This document shows positions 28,158 through 40,400 of a stretch of DNA of 64,000 bases, piece by piece. Source of the stretch: Undaria pinnatifida (taxonomy: Eukaryota; Sar; Phaeophyceae; Laminariales; Alariaceae). The notes under the pieces are model-generated. The model was not told the DNA's origin. It saw only the letters and a program-made list of their open reading frames with translations, and searched no databases. Position 1 is the stretch's first letter; the number at the start of each line of letters is the position of its first letter. The stretch lies in assembly GCA_012845835.1 (NCBI GenBank), contig JABAKD010000018.1, positions 1,992,616-2,056,615 of the forward strand, written 5' to 3'. The position numbers and the translations under genes are program-made.

Positions 28158-29978
28158 CGACTACGTGTCGTTTCTGGCGGTGCATATACACAATAACACA
28201 CACCACGCATGGCATTGTGTGCGCGTGATAACAACGCTGCGAATGAGCCCCCGATCCAAAGCACTACTAACCAAGATGCTCCACCATCCGCAACTTGGCC
28301 AGTGAGCGAGAGCGAGAAGGTAGGTGAGAGTATTGGATGTGTGTCCATACGGTCCATACTAAAAGTACGTGCATCTTGTGTGTATACACCAAACTGCACC
28401 TATGAATTTTGTAGCGAGAGTCTAGTCTACCAGCAGTAATAAAATAGTATATGTTGTATGAGCATTGAAATCTACCATCATACAGAGACAGCGTCATCAT
28501 CCTTTTCAACAGTGATTGGCGTCACAACGGCACCACAGCGCAGCAAACGGCAGCCCCCAGTCCAGCAAACGGCACCAGCAGCAAGCAGTGAACTGGTTGC
28601 TCGTCCCATGAAGTGCTGTCTTGTGCTGACCCAGCGGCTGGGTGCCGCCTCGTAACGGAAAAAAGGCAAAGAAACAAATTCGCAAGCGGCATCCATCCAT
28701 CCATCCCGTCCAATTTACCTCATTCATGGGCAAGAATAAGTTAACACTACCACTACTGCACTAGACTACTGGTACTACTACCAAAGTTCCTTGCAAGCTC
28801 CTACTACACCTATCATACATATAATACCCGCTGCGACCAACAATTGTACGAAGTATATTTCTTCTATAATATTATGCTGCTATACAATCAACACGAACTA
28901 TCTAGTCTAGTCGTCTAGCAGTCTACCAGTATGCGAGTAAAACAAAAATATTACCCTAACTACCTGCTATATAGTCTAATAATACTACTACTTTAAGTAC
29001 AGCAACAACACATATTGCATACGAGTATAGTGAGCATTATCTATTGTATAGCATGAGGTCGGGAGGAAAAGCCTCTCTCTGCTTCTGAACATAAAGACTA
29101 TACCGGCATGATATGTATTTATCTCGGGACATTGATGGAGAGTCACCGAGAAATTTGTCATGTACAGTTTGCTACTGGCGGGGGAGGGGGCAGCTCCGCA
29201 TACAGAACTGCGAGTGAGGTCCTACTCGCAGGGCGAAGGGAGTATATTAGACTATACTGTACCAGGTATGTAGTAGCATCAAACAGCTGGCGTCAGTTGA
29301 GGTCATGTGATGTTAATTAGTCCTGTGCGTACAGAGAGGCCCTAGATAGAGGTGGATCATCATGCCGCCACGTTGCCACGTATCTTAGTACCCGCTTAAT
29401 TAAAGTTTTGAATACCAAGATCATCGTGCCGTATATTTCGACGTATGTATGCCTTGAACTAAAAAATCGCCGGTGGTTATCAGAACAAAGCCACGGGATA
29501 CAACAACAGATTGACAGACAAGAAGACGTAGAGCAGGGGGGGGGCTGCTTATAATGGCATTGCCACGTATTTCTGGTAAAATATAAATATACTCCGAAGT
29601 ATTCCATGTAAAAAATCGCCGAATGCTAGATAGAGAGCTACGCACGTAGACTGAACTGGCATCCGCTGCTGCTGTTGCTGTATTGTAGTAGATATCGTTC
29701 GTAACTAATGACGCAGATGAGACGTCTAGACTATATCTGAGGATTAGATGATGGATGCTACATGCATGCACAGAATCTTAAAGGCCAATATATCAAGAGA
29801 ATGATGTCAAACACTGGGTTTGCCGCATGAATGAGGAGTAGACTGCCCTCTACTGACACCAAACAACTACTTACTGCTATTATTACTCGTACTACTGCAT
29901 AGGTTTGCTCGTGAACAATCGGCCATCCCAGCAACCTGGACAGCTCGCGTGTTCCGTCTGTTGTGCTTGACATGTGAC
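28158..29978. other. No supportable gene
   Basis: About 1.8 kb, AT-rich with repeated TAGTCTAG-like strings near 28895-28925. A CAG/CAGCAA-rich frame at 28458-28655 has no family resemblance and no splice partners I could find. C/G-run at 29175-29190 and 29537-29545. Confidence 0.4.
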
Positions 29979-30283
29979 TGATTCGACGATACCCCCCCCC
30001 AAAAAAAAAACAAAAAACAGTGATTTTCTGTAACGAACGTGTCATGGCTGCTCGATCGACACGAGGAACGAATGCCATGAACAAATTGAAAGACCTTCTC
30101 GTCAATATTTTTTTCGCTTGATAGCACGAAGGAATATCGAAGGACGATGTCGGGGTGGCAAAAAAAGGGGAACAACGGTTAACCGTGTTTTCTTTTCGGG
30201 AGATACGCGCAGGAGCTGGTTTCCAAACCGGCGATCTCGTTAGTTAGAGAAAAGTTGAGGGGGAGTATCACCGTGGGATGACA
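29979..30283 (+). mobile_element. MITE-A copy 7, long and diverged
   Basis: Left end TGATTCGACGATACCCCCCC with an added A-run. Family body 'ttctgtaacgaacgtgtcatggctgctcg' and 'gggagatacgcgcaggagctggtttccaaacc' is present. The right end is degraded. Confidence 0.75.
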
Positions 30284-31119
30284 CGACGACACATACATGT
30301 ATATACATACGTAATGTCTCCTGATGATGATGATGATATCTTTGAGGTGAACAGACAGGCTGAAGGCGAAAAAAACATTTCCACCCTCTAGATACGAATC
30401 CCTCAATGAAAATAGTATAGATTGTCGTCCTCGACCCGAAGTCAATGTTTTGGGGGCAGGTAGCGTGTCCAAGCCAATGAGAACATTCCCACCGTGCAGA
30501 ATAATAACGACCAAAATATGACAGTCAGTGAATCGACGTTTCGACCAAAGGTAAGGTCGGTACGGCCATACGCCGTGCGGCATAACATGACACACTGACA
30601 AATATCGACGAGAAAAATATTGTCACCACAAAATATAATTCTTGAAAGTTTTCCGCACAAGACTACAATTTTTCAAACGCGATATACGAAAAATTCAGTA
30701 GTAGTTGTACACACAAGTACGGCATCGTGAAGTTGCATTACCCCGAGCGTCAAATTAAAATCATCGGGTGGAAAAAATATTGTCAAATCCGCCGCTGGGG
30801 AGCTTCACCGTGCTTGATACCAAAATAAAAAGACTGGAAACGGCCGGAAACGACGAAAACAACAAGTCGTCACAATCCGAATCGAGACAATAATCATGTA
30901 CGAACGGCGGCGAAACTTTTTTTAAACAAAACAAATAACGAAAAAAAAGAAACAAAACACGAAAACAAGTCGAGCACGACACGACAGGCGCGCGCACTCT
31001 CCCAGAACAAACGACGTTTTTCCAAGAAGAGCGGCAGGAGGAGGAGCAACAATAATAGCGGGATCAGACTAAATAACAATCACCACCATCGCCCATCGTC
31101 TCTACACCTCCTTGCTTTT

Positions 31120-31150
<31 letters not shown>

Positions 31151-31400
31151 CGTGGTAGTTCAGTAGTGCTCAGTGTTGACAATCGTCTAGTTGTTCAACT
31201 TGTTGTACGCAAACAACACTCACTGCTGACTGGCTGCCGCTACGTCTCGGTTCGTCAAGGGAGGGAGCCACTACAACAACAGCAGCAACAGCAACAGCTA
31301 AGCTACAGCTGCTGTGCTGTGCTTTTTTGGCTGCCAAACGTCCTCAGCAGGAATTGTCTGCGGGCGTCGAGTCCCGATATCCGCCACATTTCCAGAGAGA
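30284..31400. other. No gene recognised; possible promoter side of the 31.4-kb exon
   Basis: Contains CAGCAGCAG (31121-31146) and CAACAGCAG (31276-31300) repeats just upstream of the putative first coding exon. No TATA-like element can be assigned with confidence. Confidence 0.4.
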
Positions 31401-31470
31401 ATGACAGCTTCTTCGGCCACCAAGAAGCGGTGCTGGTCGTTCCATGTTACAGGGGTCAGCAGGAAAAAAG
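31401..31470 (+). CDS. Putative first coding exon
   Basis: ATG at 31401, 23 codons plus one base, then donor GTGAGC at 31471. It encodes MTASSATKKRCWSFHVTG and onward. Upstream in the same frame is open but lacks ATG. Linked to the model only by phase and strand. Confidence 0.35.
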
Positions 31471-34400
31471 GTGAGCTCTATTTATCTCTCGCTCGTCACC
31501 AAGGTAAGCTGCGTATCATAGTGCGGGAGCTACGAACACGAACTCGCCGTGGAGTATGCTCGTAGACGTTGCACGCAGGGCCGAGCCGGGTGTTGTTGAC
31601 CGAGTGTCTTTGTCTGTGCGGGTTATGCTCGGCCGCGTATTGGTATTGTTGCATTTGGGAGACATCTATCTGCCAGCGATCTGTGTTGAATATGAGGACG
31701 TACTGTTTCGAAGTAATGTCCTATCTATAGTCTAGACTCGACTTTTACTTGAAAAACATACCAGGTTGTACGAGGTAGACTATAGTCTATACATTGTTGC
31801 GTCCCGGGTATCTACTGCTACGTACATACTAGGTTCAGACGATAAACAGCAAGAAGGGTGCTGTCTATATCAAATGACGCAAATACCTACTACATCAAGC
31901 TACATACAGCAGTGCTCTCCTAGCAGTGCATTCGGTCTGAATGACGAACGCATGCATGATTGGTTTCGACAAAGTGCTCGTACGGGTAGTGGTAGAGCGA
32001 GGCCGGCATCTTGTGAGCGGCTGTCTAAAGCTGGCTGCCGAACGTTCTCAGCCCAGTGACGATTGATCGGTACAGATGACAAGATATGTGCATGCACGCC
32101 GCGCTGTACCCATCATTCTGCTTGCAGATCAGTACACACAGCAGTGTGTTCTTCACATTACAGCTGGTATTTCCACCCATCTACATCAAGCCTAAGCCAT
32201 GTCCTTGCCGACTCTTGCTAAAAGCAGAGAGAGATATATGATGATAAACTCTGTTGTTGCTACACAGAGATGACTGTACACTGCTGCTGCTATTATGCTG
32301 TTGTTCCTTTTCTGTGTTGTTCTCACCTTTGCTTGCATAGCCAAGTCCGTGTTCACAGGACAAGGCTCCAGTCACTCTGGCGCGAATTAATACCCCATTG
32401 GCCAGGGAAGAAAAGAAAAAAGCAAGCCAAAAATGATAAAACACGACGAACAAAAATAAGACACCTCTCCCAATAAAAACTCACTCATATAGTATATTAC
32501 GAGTACCAACAACGCAGCTTGCAAAGGTGAGTGTTGACCTGAAATTCGTCAAACTCACGGCTGACGTCCTTGAAAACTAGTTATAAAATCTAATACTGAC
32601 TTGTCCTTGCAAGATAAATATTATACTCCATATATTATTGTTCAATGAATGTCATATTATATTATTGGGTTGGAACTCATGAAAATCGCCGTAACCGTGC
32701 GACCCAAGGGTTTTATGTATTACGCAGCTTGCGAAGATGACTATCGACCCTAAAAATGTGGAACTCACAGCTGTGACGTTTTTTGGGGGCGGCATCTCTA
32801 CACTATATAATATAGTCTATTGTCGGAGGGCAAAAATATCAACAATTCTGCTAAAATAAAGAAAACACACTCTCAAGTCCGCCAAATATAGTCTATATCG
32901 TACACCTCAGGGTATCATGGTATATCACAGTGTAAGTCGGAAGTCGGCGTGCCCGGTCGGTATGCCCGGTCGGTACCAGTACTGGCACATATACGTTTCA
33001 AGATACGCAGCTGAAACCGACTACACGGCGCGCCACCTAGCAGGAAACCAAACCACGAATAAAAAGTACGAAATGCGAGGAAAAAAAAAAAAACTAATTT
33101 AAAGGGAAGAAGATAAAAAAAAAAAACGGGAGAACTAGAAAATGAAGCGAGGAAACCAGGAGGGACGCACGCGCAATAAATGACGTAAACTTGCCACCAC
33201 CAGGAGGAAGGGAGGGATGTTGTAGCAATGTAAAATAAGGCGAGCTATGCACACATCATCTGAACAGCGCTCCCACATACTCGTACCATTATCATTCTAA
33301 GTATTTCTGTTTTGGCGGGAATATAAGAACCGTTGTACATACCTACCTGGTGGCGTTAAAAAAGTTCGAGTTGGCAATGCTTCCACTTGGACAGTCAGTC
33401 TTGAAAAATGTCCAATTCCAAATATTTGAAAAATAATAGGACGCTATGTCCTTTTCGTTGCCTCGAACACACGCCTTTAGATTTAGGACCCACCCCGTGG
33501 TATATATCATTAAAATTAAGACACACTCCAGCTGGTGAGATCGAATATTTTGTCCAAACTCATGGTATATATAAGGGGAGTCGCCGACCTATATCCTTAA
33601 TGAGCTTAATGAGGACACACAACCCGTAATACGCGCGATCGGAGTATCACACACAGCTTGCAAAGATGAGTTTCGACAAAATATTCGATCTCACAGCTGG
33701 AGTGGATTTTAATTTTTATAATATAGACTAGACTAGACTATACAGCTTGCAAAGATGAGTTTCGACGAAATATTCGATCTCACAGCTGGAGTGTATCCTA
33801 ATTTTTACTCCATATTATATATGACACACAGCGTAGATAGTATACCAGGCATGAAATGCGTCAGCTGTGATATGTGCGTGTACCACCTTTTAGTTTGTGA
33901 TTTTTCTCTGGGGTATTCCTCAGCTCCAGAGTGACTGGAGCCTGTCCTGTGACCACGGACTTGATCATGCGAGTTAATGTGAGAACAACAACCAGTATTA
34001 ACAGGAATAATAGATGAAAACGCATCACACTCCATGCGTCTCCGGATCCTTGCCCCCGACTCAGTCCTCAACCCAAAAACATGTATTACAGGCAGGCAGG
34101 GGCCTGTAGAAACCGCGGAACCGATCTCCCTGCCCACGCCTACCCCACCTCAGCGCGTGGTCAACTAACTAACTGTTACTTGGCAGGGTGATGTCTCGGG
34201 GTGGAAGTGCGCGCACACACTCTTAATTCCTATAAATATAGAGAGAGAGCTCCCTCTGTTCTTCGTCGCGACCTAACCAACCAGGCTAAACAAATGTTCT
34301 TCTATTTTACATTGGCATGTACGTCATACTACATTTTACATCACTACTACTTATTAATAGTCTAGATAGACTATTATTGTGATGATGAGTGTATAAACGA

Positions 34401-37400
34401 CGCATTCCTCGGTTTTCGTTTCCTGCTAATGCCGCTATTCAAAAAAGAATACAGACAGCAGTTGAAAGAATACAATACCCCATCAGTTTCACAAAATTGT
34501 TTCTCTCACATTTGTATCATGCATAGACTATGTACGAAGCGGATTATTGAAAGCTCACCTGCCGCGTGAGCCAGAACCGTGTGGTTGTTGTGTTGAATCG
34601 TTCTTCGTGCTGTTTTGTCTGTCCCTGTCATTCGTGTGGCAGACGTTACACACGGACCATGCTCTCAACCGCCTGTACAGCAAAACAACACATAACAGCA
34701 GCAGCAAGGAGCTCAGCTGTTGTTGTATTTATATTAGCTGCATGCAGTCGGGCAGAGTTGAACGCTTGGTCATATTGCACCCCACCATGTCTTGAGCAAC
34801 ACGACGCACAAGATCCATCGTGCGCATGACATATATGTGCGGAGTTTCACACACAAGCTTGCACATATGAGTTTTGACCAGATCTTCTATTTCACAGCTG
34901 GAGTGTATTCTTATATTATATGGGACCTAAACCTCTTGAACTCCCCCCCCCCCCCCCCCTTCCTTTTTTTCTTTCCGCTCCCTTATGCTCAAACGCCCCA
35001 CCTAACATCAAAATCTGCCAGAGTAATAAAATTTTCCACGCACTTGATATCTCCTCATCATCTTTCTAGAGCCATCCATGCCGCTGCTGCAATTCATTCC
35101 CCCCCCCCCCCCCCAACGCCCCCTCCTTCCCCACCACCCGCATTATCGGCTAGACCTAGCACCACGCGTATAGCAAACCCTTACATCTATGCGAACTAAA
35201 GGTGTTGTTTAAATAACACTTTCGCCCCCCCCCCCCCCCCCCCCCCGCTCCCCCCCCACCCCCACCCCCACCCCCACCCCCTCGAACGCTTCGCCCTCTC
35301 CTCACTGATTGTACGACTTGCATTATATACGTTATAAACTGATGCATTCTTTCCAAAACCGTCAGATTTATCCTTTCTTTTCAAAAACGTCAGATTTATC
35401 CTCTCAGAGGATTCTATAGTTTTCCACGCACAGATTGAGCTGCCCCGCACGTCCCGCCCCCGCACCCCCCCCCCCGCTCCCTCTTGATCAAACCCAAGCC
35501 CCCACGTCCGTAAAAACTCCGCCTTCTCCTGACCGGTTATTCGACTTGCAGGATTCACTTGATGAACTGATGCATTTCCTTCCACAGCTGTCACATTTTG
35601 TCCCCCTCAGAAACGGTTTTTTTGGTTCCGCACACAGATTGCCTAACATCACCCTGTTGATCCTTTTAGCTGCGCATATAGTTGCAAGGGAAGTGTCGCC
35701 GACCTATATGCTTAATGAGCACACACACAACCCGTAATACGCGCGATCGGAGTATCACACACAGCTTGCAAAGAGGAGTTTCGACAAAATGTTCGATCTC
35801 ACACGTGGAGTGTACTTTTATTTTTACATTGTGTGCAGAATGCCCCTACCCCCATGATATCTCTTTACAGCATAATGCATGCTGCACTTGACTTCAGTCA
35901 TTGCAAAGCCATCCGGCTTGTTGTTGTCGTCGCAATTTTTCAGTTTAGCTCGCACGCTACTTAAACGTACCTGGTAGCACTAAGTATATGCCAGCGTCCC
36001 GCAGCAGTTAGTTGGCATCAGGTTAGAGGGTCCAGGCGCGATAGAAAAGGCGTATTATTAAACCAGGCTATTTGCCACCATATATATAGTAACGACTAAC
36101 AACCAGTTGTTGTCCCATTAATAATGACAATGCATTGCTGCCTGGGTACGTCGTAGATTTAGACCTAGATTTTAGATCTACTAAAATACCTCGCGGAAGC
36201 ACTTCCTCCAAACACGACTAGGATCTGAGTGTCAACAAACACAAAAAAAAAAAAAGAGGAATGCGCATACTCGTATTTTCATTAGTGTAGGCTATACGTG
36301 GTAGAAAAGATCTTTCGGGTGCTAACAAATTAACTTGAGCTTCCGCGGCTCCCTGGAATCTAAGTTTCATCACCTGTCGGATAAGAAAAAACAGAAATTC
36401 ACCGCTTCCGACTCTGCCTCCCCCCCTTCCCCCCACCCCCGTCCCTCCCGAATCCCCCAATCCCCACCCTCCACCGCCCACGCTGTTCCATGGGTCGATT
36501 CCTCCTCTGACCCATGACAGTCCACGATAGATCCAGAAAACGCGGCAACACCCCGATGCTCCTCGTCCCGTCGCGCTATCTCGGATTAAGCTCGTCGACG
36601 TGCGGTGACAGGATGCCACACTGTCTGTCTGTCTGTCTTGTGTGTCTGTCTGTCTGTGCTGCTTGTTTGTTTTCCGGCGAGTATTGTTTGCCCGTTTGAT
36701 GTCGATACCTACCTACTGGAGGACCTCTTGCCCCCTATACTGCCTGTATAGAGCCAGTCCTGCGCCATCCTCCCACACCGCCACCGCGCGCACATTGCGT
36801 CGTGGCCCACAAAGTAAATCCTTCTGCCCGACGAAGAGTTCGCGACAAACCCAAAAAAACAGGTAGGTGCATAATTTGATAAAGTTATTATTAATATTAT
36901 AATTGATTGCTGGTTATCAACAGTCAATACGCAATTCAAACCCGGATAATTTTATTCATCAACCAACCCGTTTTCCTATCTCCAATCTATGATTTTTTGC
37001 TGCCTTTTGATTGCGCTCGGATCGTCGCTCGCTTAGTCGACTAGACTAACTGGTTAATGTGCTTCAATCATCGTTTTTGTTTTTAGTAGTGATAGATAGA
37101 CAAGCAAGTTTTTTTTTTGCTATATTTTGCTTGCCTGCTCTCTGTCTACTACTACTGTAAAAACTAGGTACCATACATTGCATGTTTATAAGTATGAACA
37201 CTTACTTCTTGCTACCGCTACCGTTTATACTCTGATCACGCCTACTACGTTTCCCATTGCTGCAGTTGTTCTGTTTAATTTTTACTTTTTTTTCTCTTTA
37301 TCTTGCGGCGGATGGGGAAAAATATTCTGCTTAATATTCTGTAATCTTGCCTGTGTGTGGTTGCTTGCTTGCTTGGTTGTGCTCGTTTCAACCGCGCGCC

Positions 37401-40400
37401 ATCAACAAAGTGTTAGCTTTGTATTGACTCAGTTGTCTTTCGAGAGAAACCGCCCTGGTTGGTCGCTTGGTTGCGCTCGTTTCAACCACGCGCCTTGAAT
37501 ACTGTGTTCGTATAAACTCTCTTGTCTCGTGAAAAAAAACTAATCCCACACCGTACTGCTGTGTGTGATCTTCTCTGGTAACTTCGAGAAATCCTTCCGA
37601 AAACATGTGGACAAGGTTGGGCGGCGCGGGGGGGGGTCGGGGGGTCGTAATTCTTGACTGATTCTACGATACCCGCCCCCAAAATAAACAGCGAGTTTCT
37701 TTAACGAACGTTTCATGACTGCTCGACACGAAGAAGGATGCTATGAAAAATGCAATATTCACATATTTTCTTGTTCGCAAAGAAAGGACGGTCGAACGAT
37801 GACGTCGGGGGAACAAGGGGCACCGTTTCACAGGAGATACGGCCGGGAGCTGGTTTCAAAACCGGCGATTTTGTCGAAGAAAAGTTGGGGGGGCTGCCGT
37901 AGTAAGACTCTCTTAAGAGTTAAAACTGCGGGTTCTAATGGTCCTGAGAACTACTTAAAGCAACGCACCAAAATACCCGCGATATTTAGACTATTATGGC
38001 TGTATAAGGTCAGTAAAAAGTTGAATATAATCGTTTTTGCGTTTTTGGCGGCGCTGAGAGTTACTTACTATTTACCCTCTTCCTCCTTGTTCTTACAGCA
38101 GTAGCAGATCGACCCGGTTATGTTTTCAAGTAGTCTGTCCCCAAGTTGCTGTTAGACGGTTGAATAGCCCTATACCTTGTTGTGTAATACTTGAGTATAT
38201 TCCAAAACCCACGCGAAGAACGGTCGGGTGGTATTTGCATCTGACCTGATGATCACCTTTGTGCGCAGACTAATCATTTCCGTTCGTCTTGGTGTGTGTC
38301 CGTTCGTCTGTCACACAAAGTCGTAAGAAGTGACTCGCCATTCACGCCACTCATCCCCCCGGGCCATACACAGACGCAATACACACCAAGCAAATCTGGA
38401 AAAACACCTTGTTTAACTTTATCGTTTTAGTCCGCAAACGGCATGGACCAGGGTTTCCACACTACATCCTTAGTGGTTTAGCGTCACTCAAGACGATCAA
38501 GGTAGCTCACAGTGTCTTTCTGCAGCTTGTCAAGGGAGTTGTATTAGCCATGATATCATACCAATTACTAGTTTCTGTATGTCAGGTAGTGTGCTGTCTT
38601 TCTGGCAGATGTGCGAATAAGGTGCATTTTTTTTTCGCAGTTTGTCGGGGGGAAGGGTAATTATTAAACATCAGCCATGATATAATACTAGTAGAAGTTC
38701 AGCCAGTAGTTCTGTGTCTTCTGACAAAATGCCTGGTTGATAGTATGTAGTTATCACTTACACACGTCCACCTTGTTAACGTTCGACATGTACCTACACA
38801 ATCAATTTCTTGCTCCCAGGAGCTAAACTGAAGGAAGCTTCGGTCCTTTCGTCGTTTCGGGAAAGGTACACCGCTGTCAGGAGACTAGCGCTCAGCTCTT
38901 CCACCGCGACAACAGCTACCGACGGCAAAGGCAACGGAGGTGCCTCCAAGACAGTTTGCGTCGAGGTTCAGTTCATCGGACCGCAACCCAGCCAGGGGCC
39001 TGGTGCCCTGCTGTGCAACCTGCTCTCCGGCACATCGGTCGAGGCCCGCCCCATTGAGCTTCGCCGTGGCCGCGACAACAAGCGAAAAAGACGGGACAGC
39101 GGATCTGATGACGGGAGTGAAGTAGGTGAGTGAGAATCCGTGCCATAACCTGCACGTTGCTCAAAAAGTTGTTTTGGTTAGTTGTTTTCCTCCCTCGTTG
39201 TTTATCGTCCCATTCGCTTCCTCCCGACTTGTCTCGCGCAGAAGATGTTGAGGCTCGGCGACTTTGTGGATAAAAATATAGTGGGCACAGGTACTAATCT
39301 GTGTAGTACTACCACTGTAAGTGTCTTCCGTTCTCTACCCACTTGGGAGGTGTATATATGTGTTCACGTTAAACTCCCCCCCCGCAACCCCCTCCCCTCG
39401 GTACACACTTTCCGCAGATTGGGGTTTTTACTTTGTCTTCCAGGATGTACGTTTTGGTGCACAGTACGCAGCAGTACGGAAAAAGGGTTGCTGTTCGGAC
39501 ATGTATGCACATGTAACACCCGCAAATTTTTGGACTGGGGTTCCGTCGGGAGTTCGTGACTGGTATGATTGTTTCCCCCCGATACCTCGGCTCGCACCCA
39601 CGACTAACCTTAGAGTCGTTACCAACGAACGCAAGAAAAAAAACACGAATTCTGACAAAATGTTACGATTCCTGACATTCATTAGAAACTATCAAATGTC
39701 ACGTTTCGGTCGTAGCATGGTGCATGTGGTAGAGCATCTTGGTCCCCCCACCTGTGGACATACAAGTAGCATCGTCACCTGATAGATATGTAGCAGCAGG
39801 CGTTACATGACATGTACGTATTATGTCGCGAGTGAGTGCGTCATTCGTTCCTACCGATTTCGATGACTCACACTAAAAGCACTATTCAAATTTCAAAATA
39901 CAACATGAAAATAATGATATTCGTCACTATTTTGTTTCGGCTCTCCCGTCGTTTTTCAACATCCGGGGGAGTCACCGACCTATATCTTTCATGAGGATCA
40001 AACATGTAACACGCGCGAACGACCTTGTAAATTTTGAGCAACTTCTGTATATTAGTGAAAAACACGAGATGTACCACGCAGCTTGCAAAGTTGAGCTTCA
40101 ACCATTCAATCGGTCGTACTCACACCTGACGTTTTTCAATTTTTATAAAAACTACCACCTACCTGGTACTTACTGCTGTGCAAATATTCTTCATCTTGCC
40201 CATTCATTGCCACCTTTTTCGACTCAAAGTACGAAAAGGGTACATATTACCACAACAGAGTAGTAGATATTATGTTAACCCCCTGGCATTTAATGGTCTG
40301 TTCTGTAACCCTTCCTTCTCTTCGTGACACGAATGTAACCTAGAGTGTGCATCCAAGTGTGTCGTTCCGTCTCGAAAGCGATCGTGCGGCTCGATATAAC

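Noticed and set aside
39242-39290. Possible extra exon (AAGATGTTGAGG and onward)
   Set aside because: Joined to exon 3 at its best donor it brings a stop codon in frame, and its donor GTACTA is weak.
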